Position numbers and translations under genes: made by a program. Below, in pieces: positions 61,101 through 64,000 of a DNA stretch of 64,000 nt. The DNA is from Phoronis australis (lineage: Eukaryota; Phoronida; Phoronidae). Position 1 is the first letter of the stretch. The number at the start of each line of letters is the position of its first letter. The notes beneath the pieces are model-generated. The model did no database searches. It saw only the letters and a program-made list of their open reading frames with translations, and had not been told where the DNA came from. The stretch spans positions 2,164,727 to 2,228,726 of the forward strand of contig NMRA01000003.1 in assembly GCA_002633005.1 (NCBI GenBank), in the 5' to 3' direction.

Positions 61101-62483
61101 TTGAGAACACTGCATGATGTATACTAAAGTTTCATACGAATTCGGTCACCCGTCTCTGAGATATGATGTTCCAAAGTTGGCCAAATTTGGACATTTTTCT
61201 ATTGCCCTACATAAAAATCATTGGGATGGCCAGCCCTTTCTTAAGCTCAATCACTTCACAACAATCGCACACTCTTTTTCTAGCTGTAAGTTGCGACCGA
61301 TGCAATCTTGGCAAAGGATTTTTTACCGGTAAGTCCAGTTTTAGGGGTTAACCAAACTCTTACAACGAATCAACACTTCCCATTCTCCACAAAACGATCA
61401 ACACGCCCTGCGAAGCCATACCACGCACAAAAAAAAAATTACCACCGTACGTACTTGACCTACAACCACACAAGTATAGGGCACTCCTTACCACGGATGA
61501 TGGGACAATCAAGTGTTTTGGTACGTTCAAATTTTTATATCAGCTGCACGTTATGCAGCCTTTGAACCTGCGGTGACCTAACTTAGTTTGATCGGGTATC
61601 AGCGGCCTGGCGTACGAGCGTATCAAAACGTCTCTGTGTACATTTGAGATTAGTGAAATCCAGTGCCTGAAAGGTTCTCAGGGAGGGTTCTTCAGACTGG
61701 TATAAAATAGCTAATCCCGTGTCCGTGTTTTCAAAGAAGACGGCATTTTATGCACGACAGGCTACTAGTCGTGAAGGTGGACAATACCATACTTGATAGT
61801 GCAATGCGTTTTCGTGATTGCCATCGAGGACCGGTAGCTCGTTCCACCCAGTCTAATTTTGCTCTTGGGGAAAAAGGGGAGTTAGTTGCACGAGTGAGAC
61901 TTGCACACAGTATTGAAGGCGTACCATTTCAGATCTACGTAAGCCAATTACTTGTACTATACAGGAACACATTGCCAGAATCCTAGTAATGTTTTCCTGC
62001 TTTTGGTCATATATGCCCGCGTATGAAACTGCTGTGAGGAAAGTAAACATCACGGGCTTTGAGTCACGTTGTTAGACTTCCGGCATAGAAGACAACCCAT
62101 AGGCTATAATATTCATGTAAACCAATACCTAACTAACGAGTTATCCTAGCACTAAATTCACTGAGTGTTTTAACACTGTTCTCGATTAAAATTGAATCGC
62201 CTTCGACATTTACATTATCAATAGGCATGTACACTTATCCGTTGTACCTTGAATAACAACACTCACCAGATTGGTAATGACTGTATCGTCGTCTGTTAGT
62301 GTTCTCCTCTGAAAATTTAATTACGTCCCTTTCGAGCGGCCATTTCGCTTTAACATTCGCCCTATAACCTGATTCTATCATCATGAAAAGAAAGGATATA
62401 AAGAGGCCAGTTGTGGCGATCAGTATTGTAAAAGTTATCAGAAATACAGCATAAACTCGCATCCTTCGAAACCGTTTGCACAT
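58181..62483 (-). CDS. Alpha-1,3-fucosyltransferase (GT10 family)
   Basis: Golgi enzyme that transfers fucose from GDP-fucose to N-acetylglucosamine or similar acceptors on glycans. Two exons give 416 residues: 62483-62267 (72 codons plus 1 nt) and 59214-58181; the phase 1 junction (GTGAGT donor, GTTGCAG acceptor) makes an Asp codon. Exon 1 encodes a basic cytoplasmic tail (MCKRFRRMR) and one membrane anchor (residues about 11-36), giving the type II topology of the family. The luminal part has LFWNHMPG, LYLRESP and APYG, then the GT10 donor-site signature FENSFCEDYLTEKSW (about 284-298) followed by GIVPVVLGSADYSSFLPPGS and a Cys-containing C-terminus. Length is near that of animal FUTs (about 350-420). 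The exact linkage specificity cannot be told from sequence. A continuous frame runs upstream of the acceptor to 59404 but encodes no family sequence. Confidence 0.88.
59425..59575. repeat. Short repeat pair in FUT intron
   Basis: Two imperfect tandem copies of about 75 bp share TCACGGGCGGCGCAACACT versus TCACGAGCGGCGTAGCACT and GGGCTATAGCCC versus GGGCTATACCCC. The GGGGGCTATACCCCC part is an imperfect palindrome. Class unknown. Confidence 0.6.
59576..62266. other. FUT intron 1, remainder
   Basis: No gene recognised. A poly-C tract ends in an N at 60540. A plus-strand open frame of 78 codons at 61750-61986 has no recognised domain and no clear splice context. Confidence 0.5.
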
Positions 62484-62849
62484 AGTTCACCGCCAGAGGA
62501 CGTTGAACCCCGACACAACATTAATCAAACTTTTCTCGGATGAGTAACGCAGGGAGTATTGCATTAATGACAAGCATCTGCTTTATGGTCATAAATCAGT
62601 GTAGCTCGCGGCCAGTAGCTCGCTGATGGTGTCGCCGGATGAATAACTACATTTGCGCGAATCATCCCACATATGGCAGCTTCTAAACTCACTGTACATC
62701 GATTATTCAATAGACATCCGTGTTTAACTACGTTAATTTGTTGAGCTGGCGAAAATTAAACAACTCTGCTCACTGCAACCGTCCAGTTCGCCCTTGTGCA
62801 CGAAAAGTCTCCTGGAGTGAACACAGTCGATATCATCCGCACAGCGTTC

Positions 62850-63158
62850 TATAAACCACCGACTTGCAGTCCTTCACAGATCGTCAGATGAACACTTATA
62901 AGACGGTGATAACTGTTGGTTTCGGAACCGTACGTGAAGATGGTGAAAATTTTTCGTCGCCAAGTAACTGCAACACGTATCAGTTACTTTCCTATCATCC
63001 AGCTGATCTGGTACACGACAGACTCCCTCTTTTCTAGTATCTGGCTGGTCACGGTACCTTCACAGACCTCGCGCCGTCTAATGCCGATACAAGTTATTAC
63101 AGCCCTAGGCTTTCTGATTCTGCTATTGATACAAGGTTCAAGTTTACATGGCGATTGC
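62850..63158 (+). CDS. Possible first exon of a secreted protein, divergent from FUT
   Basis: A TATAAAC motif at 62850-62856 is followed at 63081 by an ATG that opens a good signal-peptide-like stretch (MPIQVITALGFLILLLIQGS, then SLHGDC). A GTAACC at 63159 could serve as a splice donor directly after the Cys codon; the open frame stops nine bases later. The following exon was not found before the window end. The upstream ATGs at 62916 and 62940 in the same frame would bury the signal peptide. No family is recognised. This is a weak call based on a signal peptide and TATA box alone. Confidence 0.25.
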
Positions 63159-63179
63159 GTAACCAAGTTTTAAGGTGCA

Positions 63180-64000
63180 ACGCAGTCACACATGAACCTT
63201 GCTATTATCAGTACTGTTTGTATAGCTCCACGGCGTTGGTCGTCGAATGTTTATCAGACAACAATCTTTGGCTGAAACATCGCCCGTTTGCAAGCAGTTT
63301 CTGCATGGCTGTCGGGCTGAATGAGTTTTCGGTTTTGCCCGTTAACTTTTTACTGCAGTTGTAAAGTCCCCGACTGATTTCACTTCACACATGGCATAAA
63401 AACTTGACCAAAGCAGTCAACCGTGTACATGTTTGCGTTGACACTTGTAAATGTCACATTTCGCCGGGCAAATGAGGTCGATAGGTCTAATTTAATTAAA
63501 GGGATATATTTACTAGTGAAATACTTCGTAGTTATGGGAGAATAACCAATAGTTCGAATTCTCTGCCAGAAGTGGATTATAACGACAGTTTTTCTCGGTT
63601 TCATAGGTTAATTCAGCTGTTTGTAAAACAAAGGAAAGGATTTTCGGCCAGATTATTTTGCTAACTATGCGCATTAGCCATTTCTGAAATACGAAGTCAC
63701 TTTTAAGATAATCCCATACGTTGGCCACATTTTGGCATTTCTCTATTATCCTTAACTTTTATCGTTAATAGATGTTTTAAAAAGTGTTTCCCTTGTGCGG
63801 AGTTGTAACGCCGACGACACGCCAAAAATAACCTCCCCCACACGTCGGACTCTTGTGCGTCGATGGCAGACACGGTCTAAGAAGACGATGAGCATGGGCG
63901 GAGTGTAGATTAGATAACAACTGCTTCTGGGCTTGGAAAGCACCGGCAGTTCATTATTGCTTGATACTACGTTGCATCACTTGGCTTGTTACGGCGGGTC
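63180..64000. other. Right end of window, nothing recognised
   Basis: Short open frames on both strands without motifs. No repeat structure or splice-bounded exon stands out. Confidence 0.5.

Noticed and set aside
1-64000. CRISPR arrays, operons, prophage or plasmid elements
   Set aside because: The window is animal nuclear DNA with spliced genes; no direct-repeat/spacer structure or bacterial gene cluster is present.

Overview
This is a scaffold piece from an animal nuclear genome, not a microbe. The genes are split by introns with GT/AG borders, most intergenic DNA is AT-rich and full of foldback elements and decayed retroelements, and two runs of N mark assembly gaps (11360-11956 and 52104-52447). 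A clear Nodal gene makes it a bilaterian. A deuterostome invertebrate such as a hemichordate or lancelet fits best; a lophotrochozoan cannot be excluded from sequence reading alone.

Layout, left to right. (1) 1-3431, minus strand: 5' part of WAPL, the cohesin-release factor, running off the left edge. (2) 9557-11359, plus: a secreted protein with a CBM2-like carbohydrate-binding domain, cut by the first gap. (3) 14222-20096, minus, and 20454-24994, plus: two TMEM243-like membrane-protein genes, head to head, with matching intron positions; large foldback transposons of one family sit in the first intron of each. (4) 25600-26650, minus: decayed LINE 3' end. (5) 30084-33275, plus: NODAL, two exons, with a TATA box. 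(6) 33763-36463: a 1.3-kb direct duplication joined by an N. (7) 37736-40874, minus: DNAJC12, four exons, complete; and 40914-52949, plus: SIRT1, ten exons, complete. Their start codons are only 39 bp apart. (8) 55480-57460: higher-order tandem repeat. (9) 58181-62483, minus: alpha-1,3-fucosyltransferase (GT10), two exons.

The genes do not form an operon. The context is of interest as chromosomal history: from general knowledge, WAPL, NODAL, SIRT1 and DNAJC12 are all on human chromosome 10, and SIRT1/DNAJC12 are head-to-head neighbours there too, so the window looks like a compact remnant of an ancestral bilaterian linkage. I assembled exon structures by reading splice sites and intron phases by eye; every junction given below keeps the reading frame, but none has been tested against transcripts. 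I did not find a wholly new molecular system. The most unusual items are the inverted TMEM243-like pair with its flanking foldback elements, the triplicated SIRT1 exon-6 splice donor, and the three-monomer higher-order repeat.
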